A DNA stretch of 64,000 nt from Bradyrhizobium sp. ORS 278 (GCF_000026145.1 NC_009445.1:930001-994000); one strand, 5' to 3'; shown: positions 1 to 8,945, counted from the stretch's first letter. Numbers and translations: made by a program. Notes: a model not told the origin generated them from the sequence alone.

Positions 1-750
1 ATGACACCAGAGAGCTCCGCCCTCGCTGTGCGAGGGTTAACCAAATGTTTCGATCGGCCGGCCGTCGACGGGCTCGACCTCGTCGTGCGCGCCGGCGAGT
101 TCTATGCGCTGGTCGGCCCCAACGGGGCCGGCAAGACGACGACCTTGCGCATGGTCGCCGGACTGCTTCGGCCGGATGCCGGCGAGATCGCGATCTTCGG
201 CATCGACGCGCTGCGCGATCCCATTGCCGCCAAGCAGGTGATGGCGTGGGTGTCGGATGAGCCGATGATCTACGACAAGCTTACGCCCCTCGAATATCTG
301 GAATTCGTCGCCGGCCTTTGGGGCGTCGATCCCGCGAGCTCGGGCGACACGGCGCGTGAGCTCCTGGTCTCGCTCGGGCTCGAGCCGCACCTGCACGAGC
401 GCTGCGAAGGTTTTTCCAAGGGCATGCGGCAGAAGGTAGCGCTCGCCGGCGCGCTGGTTCACGACCCGCAACTGATCATCCTCGACGAGCCGCTCACCGG
501 CCTCGATGCGGTCTCCGCGCGTCACGTCAAGGGTCTCCTCGCCGAGCGCGTCCGCCGCGGCGGCACGGTGATCATGACGACGCACATCCTCGAAGTCGCC
601 GAGCGCATGGCGGACCGCATTGGCGTCATCGCCGCCGGGCGGATCGTCGCCGAGGGCACGCTCGCCGAGCTGCGCCAGCAGAATGGCCGCACCGACACCA
701 GCCTCGAAGAGCTGTTCATCGCCCTCGTCGATGTCGAGTCCGCGGCATGA
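1..750 (+). CDS. ABC transporter ATP-binding protein
   Basis: ATPase subunit of an ABC transporter, probably an exporter, acting at the cytoplasmic face of the inner membrane (249 aa). Walker A GPNGAGKT is at residues 39-46, the signature is the degenerate FSKGMRQ near 139-145, Walker B LIILDEP is near 159-165, and the H-loop lies in TTHILE. The FSKGM-type signature and the single nucleotide-binding domain fit the ABC-2/CcmA-like class. The gene ends in an ATGA overlap with the downstream permease, so the two are translationally coupled. The ATG is at base 1, so the ribosome-binding site lies outside the window. The substrate is unknown. Confidence 0.9.
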   Translation: MTPESSALAVRGLTKCFDRPAVDGLDLVVRAGEFYALVGPNGAGKTTTLRMVAGLLRPDAGEIAIFGIDALRDPIAAKQVMAWVSDEPMIYDKLTPLEYLEFVAGLWGVDPASSGDTARELLVSLGLEPHLHERCEGFSKGMRQKVALAGALVHDPQLIILDEPLTGLDAVSARHVKGLLAERVRRGGTVIMTTHILEVAERMADRIGVIAAGRIVAEGTLAELRQQNGRTDTSLEELFIALVDVESAA

Positions 751-2273
751 CGCGGGCGGCAACGCTGGCCTGGTTCGCCCGGCACGAGATCAGGCTCGCC
801 TGGCGGGAATGGCTCGGCATGATCACGGCCGGCCGGCGGCGCCGCACCCGCGCGGCGATCATCGGGCTCGTGCTGTTCGGCGCCATCATGCATTTGCCGG
901 CCTGGGCCGTGGTCGGCCGCTATGCCGACCTGCAGCCGCCGCTCGACAAGACCGAGCTGATCGTGATCACCGCGACCATCATGCTGTCCTGGGCCTTGAT
1001 GCTGTCGCAGGCCATCGAGTCGGTCACGCGGGTGTTCTACGCCCGCGCCGATCTCGATCTCATCATGTCCTCGCCGGTCCGGCTCGCCGAGATCTTCTCG
1101 GTGCGCATTGCCGCGATCGCGCTCTCCGTGACCAGCATGGCGCTGCTGCTGGCGACGCCGTTCGTCGACGTGCTGCTGATCGAAGGCGGCGTCCGCTGGC
1201 TTGCTGCCTTCGTGGTCGTGGCAGCCGTGGGGCTGACGGCTGCGGCGCTGGCGATCGCAATCACCATCGTGCTGTTCCGCCTGATCGGTCCGGCGCGCAC
1301 GCGGCTGGTGGCGCAGATCCTGGCCGCCGTGATCGGTGCCGGCTTCGTCATCATGCTGCAGATCGCCGCGATCGTGTCCTATGGCACGCTGTCGCGGTTT
1401 GCCGTCCTCACCTCCGATGCCGCCGCCGCAATCGCCCCCGATCCTGACAGCCTCGTCTGGCTGCCGGCCCGTGCGGCGCTCGGCGACCCGCAGGCCTTGC
1501 TGATCCTGCTTGCGGCCGGGCTGCTGCTGCTCGGGGTCGTCATGATGGTGTTCTCGCCGCGTTTCGCCGACACCGCGATCAGCGCCGCCGCGCAAGGCGT
1601 CTCCAGCCGCGCCGGCGCGCAGATCCGCAGCTTCCGCGGCGGCTCCCGGCAGCAGGCGCTCCGGCGCAAGGAGCTCATGCTGCTGCGGCGCGATCCCTGG
1701 CTGATCTCGCAGACGCTGATGCAGCTGCTGTATCTCGTGCCGCCGGCCCTGCTGTTGTGGCGCAGCTATTCCGACAGCTCGCAAGCGGTGATCCTGATCA
1801 CGCCGGTCTTCGTCATGGCGGCGGGCCAGCTCGCCGGCGGTCTGGCCTGGCTCACGATCTCCGGCGAGGATGCGCCTGAACTCGTGGCGACGGCCCCGCT
1901 GCCGGCGGCGCGCATCGTGCGTGCAAAGATTGAGGTCGTGCTGATGACCATCGCGGTGATTTTCGCGCCCCTGGTGGTCGCGCTCGCCTGGGTCGCGCCA
2001 TGGCAGGCGCTGGTGACAGCAGCGGCGGTGCTGATCGCGACGATCTCCTCGACGGCGATCCAGCTGTGGTTCCGCATCCAGGCGCGGCGCAGCCAGTTCC
2101 GGCGCCGGCAGACCTCGTCGCGGCTCGCGACGTTCGCTGAAGCCTTCTCCTCGATCGGCTGGGCGGCGACCGCGGCGCTCGCGATCGCGCTGCCGGAAGC
2201 CGCAGTGATCTGTGGTCTGATCACCGCGGGTTTGTTGTTCGCGGCCTGGAAGCTCAGTCCGGCGAGGTCCTGA
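747..2273 (+). CDS. ABC transporter permease, multi-pass
   Basis: Membrane partner of the preceding ATPase (508 aa). The sequence is mostly hydrophobic, with perhaps ten or more predicted membrane spans, for example residues 38-56, 135-155, 165-190 and 245-270, and a cluster at the C-terminus. A polar Arg-rich loop (around FRGGSRQQALRRKE, about residue 295) separates two halves, as in large ABC-2-like permeases. The start ATG overlaps the ATPase stop by four bases. It ends five bases before the convergent alpha/beta hydrolase. I cannot assign a substrate. Confidence 0.82.
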   Translation: MTRAATLAWFARHEIRLAWREWLGMITAGRRRRTRAAIIGLVLFGAIMHLPAWAVVGRYADLQPPLDKTELIVITATIMLSWALMLSQAIESVTRVFYARADLDLIMSSPVRLAEIFSVRIAAIALSVTSMALLLATPFVDVLLIEGGVRWLAAFVVVAAVGLTAAALAIAITIVLFRLIGPARTRLVAQILAAVIGAGFVIMLQIAAIVSYGTLSRFAVLTSDAAAAIAPDPDSLVWLPARAALGDPQALLILLAAGLLLLGVVMMVFSPRFADTAISAAAQGVSSRAGAQIRSFRGGSRQQALRRKELMLLRRDPWLISQTLMQLLYLVPPALLLWRSYSDSSQAVILITPVFVMAAGQLAGGLAWLTISGEDAPELVATAPLPAARIVRAKIEVVLMTIAVIFAPLVVALAWVAPWQALVTAAAVLIATISSTAIQLWFRIQARRSQFRRRQTSSRLATFAEAFSSIGWAATAALAIALPEAAVICGLITAGLLFAAWKLSPARS

Positions 2274-2278
2274 TCGCG

Positions 2279-3205
2279 TCAGCGCAGCACCTCCATGACG
2301 GCGGCGGCGAACGCCTCCGGCTCCTCCTGCGGCAAATTGTGGCCGGCGCGCGGGATCACGCGATGCGCGACCCGGTTGCTGAATTTCGCCGCATGCGCGC
2401 GGCCGTCGGTCGCCGGGATCACGCCGTCACTGTCGCCGTCGAGCGTGATCGTCGGCACGGAGATGACAGGCTGCGCCGCCAGCCGCCGCTCGAGCTCCTG
2501 ATAGCGCGGGTCGCCTTCGGCGAGGCCATATCGATGGCGATAGCTGTTGATCACGACGTCGACGTGATCGGGATTGTCGAACGCCGCGGCGGAGCGGGCG
2601 AAGGTCGCATCGTCGAAGCGCCAGTGCGGCGACCATTGCTGCCATAGCAGCCGGGCGATCTCGCCGCGGTGTGCCGCAAGCCCGGCACGGCCGCGCTCGG
2701 TCTGGAAGTACCATTGGTACCAGAAGGCGAACTCCTGCGGCACCGGCGCGGGCTTGAGCGCCTTGGCGATGTCCTGGATCAGATAGCCGTTGACGGAGAC
2801 GAGCCCGGCGCAGCGCTCCGGCCACAGAGCCGCGCCGATGCACGCGCCGCGCCCGCCCCAGTCATAGCCGGCGAACACCGCGCGCTCGATATCGAGCGCG
2901 TCCATCAGGGCGATCAAATCGGCGCCGATGGCGGCCTGCTGGCCGGAGCGCGGCGTCGACGGATCGCGGAAGCGGGTCGGCCCATAGCCGCGCACATAGG
3001 GCACGATGACCCGGCAGCCCTGCGCCGCAAGGCGCGGCGCGACGTCGATATAGGAGTGGATGTCGTAGGGATAGCCGTGCAGCAGGATCACGACCGGACC
3101 GTCCGAAGGTCCGCTCTCTACATAAGCGATGCTCAAGACGCCGGCATCGACCGCCTTGATTGGTTGCATCATGTGCGTCTGCGACGATCCGCCCCGATCA
3201 CTCAT
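2279..3205 (-). CDS. alpha/beta hydrolase (epoxide hydrolase/haloalkane dehalogenase-like)
   Basis: Alpha/beta-hydrolase fold enzyme of 308 aa. The oxyanion region is LLHGYPYD (residues 41-48). The nucleophile elbow GYDWGG places Asp115 as nucleophile, as in epoxide hydrolases and haloalkane dehalogenases rather than Ser esterases. A general-base His sits in AGHNLPQEEP near residue 293, and DGDSDGVIP supplies the acid-strand region. The start at 3205 is preceded by a strong GGAGGAAGG ribosome-binding site. It is convergent with the permease. Substrate unknown; no signal peptide, so cytoplasmic. Confidence 0.85.
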   Translation of the reverse strand: MSDRGGSSQTHMMQPIKAVDAGVLSIAYVESGPSDGPVVILLHGYPYDIHSYIDVAPRLAAQGCRVIVPYVRGYGPTRFRDPSTPRSGQQAAIGADLIALMDALDIERAVFAGYDWGGRGACIGAALWPERCAGLVSVNGYLIQDIAKALKPAPVPQEFAFWYQWYFQTERGRAGLAAHRGEIARLLWQQWSPHWRFDDATFARSAAAFDNPDHVDVVINSYRHRYGLAEGDPRYQELERRLAAQPVISVPTITLDGDSDGVIPATDGRAHAAKFSNRVAHRVIPRAGHNLPQEEPEAFAAAVMEVLR

Positions 3206-3315
3206 GCCTTCCTCCCGTGTTGCCGAGCCTGCCGAGATCGGCGGCCTTTGCGAGGAGGATAGTTCTGATCGGAAATCCTCGCTACACTCGCACGCGCTGT
3301 TGAAGGGGAACCGCC

Positions 3316-4134
3316 ATGCTTCGCCCGCTGCTCTCGCTGCTCGCCGTCCTGGTTTCGTTTGGCTCGCCAGCGCTGGCGCAATCCGGGCCGCGCACCAGCG
3401 AGTGCCTGGCGATGGCCGGCGAGACGCCGCGCGCGATGCCGGTCAGCCTGCGCCGCACGGCGGCGGCCGGCAACGAGGTGACGATCACCTATGCCGGCCA
3501 TTCGACCTACTTCATCGACACGCCGATGGGCATCCGGATCGCCACCGACTACAGCGGCGCCTATCAGGTCGGGCGGCTGCCCGATGTCATCACGATGAAC
3601 CGGGCGCATTCGACGCACTACACGCTGGCGCCCGACCCGCGCATTCCGCACGTGCTGCGCGGCTGGGGCGAAGACGGCAAGCCGGCGCAGATCTTCGAGC
3701 GCGTCGGCGACGTGCTGATCCGCAACATCACCACCGACATCCGCCGCTATTTCAGCGACTCGCTCGGCGGAGACATGATCAAGGACGGCAACTCGATCTT
3801 CATCTTCGAGGTCGCGGGCCTCTGCATCGGCCATCTCGGCCATCTGCACGTCAAGCTCGACGAGACGCATTTCGCCGCGATCGGCCGGCTCGACGTGGTG
3901 ATGGTGCCGATCGACGGCACCTACACGATGTCGCTCGATGGCATCTCCGAGATCACCAAGCGGCTGCGTGCCTCGGTGGTGCTGCCGATGCACCGCTTCG
4001 CGACGCCGCTCGACGAGTTCATGCGCAAGATCGGCCAGCAGTTCGAGATCGACCGCCGCACCGAGCGGTCCTTGAAGATGTCGCGCGAGCTGCTGCCGTC
4101 GAGTCCGACCGTGATCATTCTCGACGGCGTGTAG
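3316..4134 (+). CDS. secreted metallo-beta-lactamase-fold protein with degenerate metal motif
   Basis: MBL-fold protein of the UlaG-like type, 272 aa, with a Sec signal peptide ending near ALAQSG (about residue 22), so probably periplasmic. The N-terminal core reads ITYAGHSTYFIDTPMGIRI (residues 57-75), typical of UlaG-like proteins. The metal motif expected as HxHxDH instead reads R96-A-H98-S-T100-H101, so the first His and the Asp are replaced. Later His residues (GHLGHLH, MHRF) are kept. It ends three bases before the convergent cupin gene. Activity and substrate are uncertain. Confidence 0.75.
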   Translation: MLRPLLSLLAVLVSFGSPALAQSGPRTSECLAMAGETPRAMPVSLRRTAAAGNEVTITYAGHSTYFIDTPMGIRIATDYSGAYQVGRLPDVITMNRAHSTHYTLAPDPRIPHVLRGWGEDGKPAQIFERVGDVLIRNITTDIRRYFSDSLGGDMIKDGNSIFIFEVAGLCIGHLGHLHVKLDETHFAAIGRLDVVMVPIDGTYTMSLDGISEITKRLRASVVLPMHRFATPLDEFMRKIGQQFEIDRRTERSLKMSRELLPSSPTVIILDGV

Positions 4135-4136
4135 CT

Positions 4137-4589
4137 CTATGCGCCGGCCAGGCTGGCTCCGCGGCGGCCGTCGGGCGTGACGAACATGCGCTTGAGCTTG
4201 TTGATCACGCGCACCGCGAGGCCAAGCACGTAAGGCTGCGTCTTCAGGCAGAAGGCGAGCTTCTTGACGTGGCCCTCGACGGCCCATTTGGCATGCGCGC
4301 CGTCGCGGAAGAAGATCACGTCGCCCGGCCCATAACGCTTTGCCGGGAGCCCGTCGCTCTCCAGAACGATCGCGCCCTCGAGGATCAGGATCGTCTCGTC
4401 GAAATCGTAGTACCAGTTGAACTTGCCCTCGGTGCAGCGCCAGACGATGGTCGAGCCGAGGCCGTCGCTGCTGCGGGCGATGGTGCAGGAGGTCGCAGTC
4501 GGATTGCCCTCGATGATCCACGACGGCTCGATCGGGGCCGGCGCCAGGTCGACGGCGAGGTTGGCGGTTTCGATCAAGGACGGCGACAT
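4137..4589 (-). CDS. cupin domain protein (Cupin_3/DUF861-like)
   Basis: Small single-domain cupin of about 150 aa. The core motif FNWYYDFDETILILEG followed by YGPGDVIFFRDG matches the cupin_3 (ureidoglycine aminohydrolase-like) pattern of a beta-barrel with a conserved Trp-Tyr and Glu. In this family it is generally a standalone cytoplasmic protein of unknown substrate. The start is placed at 4589 because GAGG lies at the right distance there; ATG codons at 4592 and 4607 are alternatives. It is convergent with the MBL-fold gene. Confidence 0.8.
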   Translation of the reverse strand: MSPSLIETANLAVDLAPAPIEPSWIIEGNPTATSCTIARSSDGLGSTIVWRCTEGKFNWYYDFDETILILEGAIVLESDGLPAKRYGPGDVIFFRDGAHAKWAVEGHVKKLAFCLKTQPYVLGLAVRVINKLKRMFVTPDGRRGASLAGA

Positions 4590-4916
4590 CATGGACCTCA
4601 AATGCATCGGATTGAAATGACCGGACGGGTGCCGGCATGAGCCTGCAACCGTAGCCGGACGGGCCTGACCGGCGCTTTCCCCGATCGTTAAAATTTGAAC
4701 TGATCGCCGCGACCCGCCGTCGCATCACAACCACGCCAGCGCTATAAACATCACGCAAGCGCCGCAATTTGTTCGCGGCCTCGCCAAACCTTCTGATCTA
4801 CTGTTTGCTTGCACTGCAAGATGCGGCCATGCGTCCCGTGGGACGCCCGGCCAGTCCTGCATCGTGCCGTCACCATTAAAGATTTTCCGCCGTCGCAGAG
4901 ATAAGGATTTCCCAGG
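4590..4916. other. intergenic region between divergent cupin and DUF4399 genes
   Basis: About 330 bases that must hold the promoters of both flanking divergent genes. The stretch around 4686-4700 (gttaaaatttgaac) and 4748-4810 is more AT-rich than the surroundings. I see no repeat element, RNA gene or confident operator here. Confidence 0.4.
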
Positions 4917-5381
4917 ATGCGCCGACTGAGCCTCGCCATCGCCCTCACGCTGTCCGCCGCCACCTTTGCAACCACCTCGGTGGTCATGGCCGGCGAAACG
5001 CCCGCGCCCGACAATGCCAAGGCCTACTTCATCAACCTCAAGGACGGCGACACCGTCTCCTCGCCGGTCCTGATCCGCTTCGGCCTGTCCGGCATGGGCG
5101 TCGCCCCGTCCGGCACCGAGGCGCCGAACACCGGCCACCATCATCTGCTGATCGACGCGCCCGCGCTCGAAGGCGACGCGCTCAACGAGGCCATCCCGGT
5201 CGATGCCGGCCACGTGCATTTCGGCAAGGGCCAGACCGAAGCCTCGGTGACGCTGACGCCGGGCAAGCACACGCTGCAACTCGTGCTCGGCGATTGGAGC
5301 CACATCCCGCACAACAAGCCGGTGATGTCCGAGCGGATCACGATTACGGTCGAGCCGGCCACCCAGGCGAAGTCGCCATAA
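4917..5381 (+). CDS. secreted DUF4399 domain protein
   Basis: 154-aa protein with a Sec signal peptide (cleavage near VVMAG, about residue 24), so probably periplasmic. The body matches the DUF4399 pattern: AYFINLKDGDTVSSPVLIRFGLSGMGVAPSG, then a His cluster GHHHLLID and GHVHFGKGQTEA, then TPGKHTLQLVLGDWSHIPH. The conserved His residues suggest metal binding, but no function is established. It is followed by a hairpin terminator at 5428-5459. Confidence 0.85.
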   Translation: MRRLSLAIALTLSAATFATTSVVMAGETPAPDNAKAYFINLKDGDTVSSPVLIRFGLSGMGVAPSGTEAPNTGHHHLLIDAPALEGDALNEAIPVDAGHVHFGKGQTEASVTLTPGKHTLQLVLGDWSHIPHNKPVMSERITITVEPATQAKSP

Positions 5382-5427
5382 GTCGGAAGCACTGCGGCGA
5401 ACCCCGCCACGGGACATTGCAATGACA

Positions 5428-5459
5428 AGAGGGCCGGAGCAGATCGTGCTCCGGCCCTT
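5428..5459. terminator. bidirectional hairpin terminator between convergent genes
   Basis: An 11-bp perfect stem GGGCCGGAGCA / TGCTCCGGCCC (5431-5441 and 5447-5457) with a 5-base loop, lying between the convergent DUF4399 gene and the M29 aminopeptidase gene. Flanking T-runs are short in both directions, so efficiency is uncertain. Confidence 0.6.
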
Positions 5460-5465
5460 CATGTT

Positions 5466-6722
5466 TCAGGCCCACTCGCCGTTGCGGAACACCGGCACGC
5501 GGCGGCCGTCCTCGTGCAGGCCGTCGATGTTGGTCTCCGCCGCGCCGATCATCCAGTCGATGTGGATCAGGCTCTGGTTGCCGCCTTGGGCGGCGATCTG
5601 CTGCGGCGACAGCGAGGTGCCGTTGACGAAGCACTTCGAGTAGCATTGGCCGAGCGCGATATGCGAGGCGGCGTTCTCGTCGAACAGCGTGTTGTAGAAC
5701 AACAGCCCGCTCTTGGAGATCGGCGAGGAGTGCGGCACCAGCGCCACCTCTCCGAGGCGGCGCGCGCCCTCGTCGGTGTCGAGCACCTTGTTCAGCACCT
5801 CCTCGCCCTTCGAGGCCTTGGCCTCGACGATGCGGCCCTCTTCGAACTTGACCTGGATGTTGTCGATCAGCGTGCCCTGATAGGACAGCGGCTTCGAGCT
5901 TCTGACGTGCCCGGACACGCGACGGCAATGCGGCGTCGTGAACACCTCCTCGGTCGGGATGTTGGCGTTGCAGACGATGCCGTTCTTGGCGGTCGAGGCG
6001 CCGCCTTCCCATTCGTGGCCGTCGGCGAGGCCGATCGTCAGGTCCATGCCGGGGCCGGTATAATGCAGCGCGCTGAAGCGCTGGCCGTTGAGCCACTCGG
6101 TGCGCTCGCGCAGCACGGCATTGTGTTTCGCCCAGGCCGATACCGCGTCCTCGCGATCGACGCGCGACGCCGCGAAGATGGCATCGGCGAGCTTGGCCAC
6201 CGCGACCTCCTCGGGGACGTCAGGGAAGACCAGCTTCGCCCAGGCCGCGCTGGGATAGGCGATGATGTTCCAGTTGGTTTCGAAATTGGTGATCTTCTCG
6301 AGCGCCGGCTGATAGGCCTTGGAGTTCGCCTTGCTGGCGCGCGCCACCTTGGCCGGATCCTGGCCGGACAGCAGCATCGGATTGTCGCCGACGATGGCGA
6401 GCCGCGCGGTGTTCTCGGAGAACGCCTTGGCCATGCCCTGATACAGCCAGTCGGCGGCGCGGTCGAAGCTCTCGTCGTGGCCGTAGCGATAGCGCGCGAG
6501 CGTGAGCTCCTCGTCGGAGAAGAACGAGGTCACGATCCCCGCGCCCGCCTTGTAGGCGTGTTCGGCGACCTTGCGCACCAACGGCAGCGCTACCGACGGC
6601 GCCGTCAGCAGCAGATCCTGCCCCGGCTGCAACTGCAGCCCGACCCTCACCGCCACCTCGGCGAGACGGTCGAGCTTCACGGGATCGATGGCGGTCTCGA
6701 AGCTGCTGAAATGTGCTGTCAT
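5466..6722 (-). CDS. M29-family metallo-aminopeptidase
   Basis: Aminopeptidase of peptidase family M29 (AmpS/aminopeptidase T type), 418 aa, the usual family length. Such enzymes remove N-terminal residues using two divalent metal ions and act in the cytoplasm. The conserved metal-binding stretch NANIPTEEVFTTPHCRRVSG is present, along with the downstream VPHSSPISKSGLLFYNTLFDENAASHIALG and HIDWMIGAAETNIDG blocks. I start it at MTAHFSSFETAIDP (6722) rather than at the ATG 48 bases upstream, because the extra 16 residues are not family-like. Confidence 0.9.
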   Translation of the reverse strand: MTAHFSSFETAIDPVKLDRLAEVAVRVGLQLQPGQDLLLTAPSVALPLVRKVAEHAYKAGAGIVTSFFSDEELTLARYRYGHDESFDRAADWLYQGMAKAFSENTARLAIVGDNPMLLSGQDPAKVARASKANSKAYQPALEKITNFETNWNIIAYPSAAWAKLVFPDVPEEVAVAKLADAIFAASRVDREDAVSAWAKHNAVLRERTEWLNGQRFSALHYTGPGMDLTIGLADGHEWEGGASTAKNGIVCNANIPTEEVFTTPHCRRVSGHVRSSKPLSYQGTLIDNIQVKFEEGRIVEAKASKGEEVLNKVLDTDEGARRLGEVALVPHSSPISKSGLLFYNTLFDENAASHIALGQCYSKCFVNGTSLSPQQIAAQGGNQSLIHIDWMIGAAETNIDGLHEDGRRVPVFRNGEWA

Positions 6723-6814
6723 CGGCGGTGTCCAGTTCCGTTGCTTGTGGATGCTGAAGAGATAGGCCAATGGATGGGGCGGTCAATGGCGAAGGCGCGG
6801 CTACGCTCTCCGCC

Positions 6815-6965
6815 GTCATCCCGGCGAACGCCGGGATCCATAACCACCGGTGGACAACGCGGCACAAGCTCGTCGCTCCAGCGTGCCTCATCCATCCGCC
6901 GCGGAGTATGGGTCCCGGATCGACGCCGCGCCGCGCGTGGCGCGTCACGGCTTGTCCGGGACGAC
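6815..6965. repeat. palindromic intergenic element, family A (151 bp)
   Basis: Begins with gtcatcccggcgaacgccgg and ends with tgtccgggacgac, so the termini are imperfectly complementary. The same ends recur at 31285-31407, 39862-40046, 44780-44932, 44970-45122, 54689-54803, 60850-60970 and 62569-62690 in this window. Confidence 0.75.
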
Positions 6966-7022
6966 GCCGAGTTTGTCGATATGACGGATCATCTTCATCG
7001 CCGCCTTTGCGATTGATACCGC

Positions 7023-7128
7023 TGTCATCGCCCGCGCAGGCGGGCGATCCAGTATTCCACCGCTCTCTCAACATAATCACAGCGGCCGCGGCGTACTGGA
7101 TCACCCGCCTGCGCGGGTGATGACACCG
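7023..7128. repeat. palindromic intergenic element, family E
   Basis: Terminal inverted repeats of about 30 bases (7023-7053 and 7095-7127), each containing CCCGCGCAGGCGGG or its complement next to gatccagta. The interior is about 40 bases. A diverged relative lies at 49038-49142. Confidence 0.7.
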
Positions 7129-7194
7129 AGACTGCCGAGCAGACTGTCCAGACATGACTGATTGATTCTCGCGGCGCCCATTGGCGTCCGAGTG

Positions 7195-7655
7195 ATGGAT
7201 CGATCTCACCCCCTCCAGAGCGAGGGTGCAGGGAGAGCCGGGCCTCGACTGAGGCCCGTGGCCCGCCTGCGAAAAAGAATGCAGGCGGCAGGTACCACAG
7301 GTCCAGCCGGACAAGCCCGGCCCTCCCTGCGCGATGGTTTGAACGGCTGCTTCGCGATCTCCCCGGTGCGCCGGGCGTGTTGGCCACCGTCATCCGCGGG
7401 GCGCTTCGCGCACCACCGCAGACTTGACCTCAGCTTCGGGAGGCCAGGACCACGCGACTTGACCGTACGGGCCAGTGTTGTTCGTCGGCGCGATTGTTCA
7501 CGCTGCAAACCGGCCCGTCCATCGCATCCCGCTCTCCACGCTTCGTGACGACCGCGCAGCGCCCCTCGTCGATGAGGCGGGATAGCTTGAGAAGATCATA
7601 GTATTCTGAAAAGACGAAGCGGAAAATTTTTGCTGACAGGTCTGGACAGGCCAAA
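7195..7655. repeat. large dispersed repeat-like block in a gene desert
   Basis: About 460 bases with no convincing gene. They contain stretches such as gcgaaaaagaatgcaggcgg, ctgcttcgcgatctccccgg and acgcttcgtgacgaccgcg that I recognise as typical of a non-coding block scattered through Bradyrhizobium and Rhodopseudomonas genomes. Short open frames here (for example 7206-7508 on the minus strand) are low-complexity Arg/Pro/Ala-rich and look spurious. This identity rests on recall, not on a search. Confidence 0.45.
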
Positions 7656-8181
7656 TCAGCTTGAGCCTGCTCCTGTAATCGGGTTTTGCGCGCATGGCGG
7701 TTCGCCCGATGCAACAGCCTGAACGCGCGATCCGGATTCTGTCGAATGCACTGTGAGTCGCCCGACGGGCGAGATTTCCCTCCTTGACCGGCAATCTGTC
7801 TCGAATGGGCAGATCCACCTCGACGAGCAGATAATCGAACCGGGGGTGCACCGCTGCACTCAGCAGTCGTCCCAGCGAAGGCATGCGTTCGCAGGGACGA
7901 CAGCGGAGTTTGGAGCTTCGTTCAGCCCCGCACAGATCGTTCTCCGCGTCGTGCTCCGCGAAACGCGGTCATTTTTTCCTCCCGGGCCGCCCCTCGAGCG
8001 CTGAATTGGCGAAGGACGTTTCGACAATGAGTCAAGCAGATACGTTAATTCGGAACCGCGTCAGCGGGCAGCGGCGTCCCGCTTTTGCATGGCTCTCGGG
8101 CGATTCGGTCACGTTGAGGACACGTTTGCCGGGTGATTGACGCGCGGCAGGGGGATTTCACAGCGTACAGGAGTCCTCCGA
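7656..8181. other. intergenic stretch without a recognisable gene
   Basis: About 525 bases between the dispersed repeat and the His-rich gene. Only short overlapping frames with no family resemblance are present. The 3' part presumably holds the promoter of the His-rich gene. I see no RNA gene or palindromic element. Confidence 0.4.
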
Positions 8182-8775
8182 ATGTACCGCGTTGTTCTTG
8201 TCGTCGCCGCATTGCTTGCTCTCTCCGTTCAGGCTGAGGCGCGTCCTCGTCACCACCATCATTCGTCTTATCACCATCACGTCTCCCATCACCGCTACTC
8301 CTATCGCCACCACTCCTACATGAACGCGATGGCTTCGATTCCGGAAGGCCGCGTCGTCGAAGGTCGTGTCGTCGGTGGCCGTCCCTCGGGCTGCCCGCAC
8401 GCGTTCTGCGGCTGCGAGGCGTCGCTCTACACCTTCGGCCGCGTCATTCCCGAGCTCAATCTGGCCGCCAATTGGCGCCGCTTTCCGCGCGCCATGCCGG
8501 CTCCGGGCATGGCCGCGGTCCGCTCCGGGCACGTCATGATCCTGCAGCAGCAGGTGGCCGGCAATGTCTGGCTGGTGCATGACGGCAACTCCGGCGGCCA
8601 TGTCACCCGCGAGCACCCGCGCTCGATCGCCGGCTACACGATCGTGAATCCGCGCGGCGGCTCGATGTTCGGTGCGGCTGCCGGCAGAACGCGCGAAGCC
8701 CGTGCATCGCGCTATCAGCGCCTGGCCCGCACGACGCGCTCGGATGGCTGGATGACGACACCGCCGGTGTTCTAG
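8182..8775 (+). CDS. secreted His-rich protein with possible CHAP/NlpC-like cysteine peptidase core
   Basis: 197 aa with a Sec signal peptide (MYRVVLVVAALLALSVQAEA). A His/Tyr/Ser-rich segment (residues 22-48, including HHHHSSYHHH) follows and could bind Ni, Zn or Cu. The middle reads CPHAFCGCEASLYTF, later ANWRRFPRAMPAPGMAAVRS, then GHVMILQQ and DGNSGGH. This spacing of Cys, Trp, Pro-Gly, Gly-His and Asn resembles CHAP/NlpC-P60 peptidoglycan amidases; that is inference. Start at 8182 is chosen for the signal peptide and the caggag ribosome-binding site; an in-frame ATG 45 bases upstream lacks both. Confidence 0.7.
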   Translation: MYRVVLVVAALLALSVQAEARPRHHHHSSYHHHVSHHRYSYRHHSYMNAMASIPEGRVVEGRVVGGRPSGCPHAFCGCEASLYTFGRVIPELNLAANWRRFPRAMPAPGMAAVRSGHVMILQQQVAGNVWLVHDGNSGGHVTREHPRSIAGYTIVNPRGGSMFGAAAGRTREARASRYQRLARTTRSDGWMTTPPVF

Positions 8776-8824
8776 ACCCAGCTATATCGGCGTGAGCCGG
8801 GCTGCAACGCCAGGCGTTCTTCCG

Positions 8825-8912
8825 CTTGACTGTCTCCACGTTGTCATGGCCGGGCTTGTCCCGCCTGCGCGGCCAGAGCCGCTTCGGCGCGAAGGCCCGG
8901 CCATCCACGTGG
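8825..8912. repeat. partial palindromic intergenic element, family B
   Basis: Starts with cgcttgactgtctccacg and gtcatggccgggcttgtccc and ends with ggcccggccatccacg. It shares its left flank with the copy at 58929-59073, which supports a common mobile or recombined origin. Confidence 0.6.
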
Positions 8913-8945
8913 TGCGGTACACGAGAACAACGTCGACGATCGGGG

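Noticed and set aside
3202..4767. 521-residue minus-strand frame across the MBL-fold and cupin genes
   Set aside because: It is a shadow of two well-supported genes on opposite strands and shows no recognisable domain.
7162..7548. Overlapping short frames in the gene desert at 7.0-7.9 kb
   Set aside because: Arg/Pro/Ala-rich peptides on both strands coincide with repeat elements; no support for translation.
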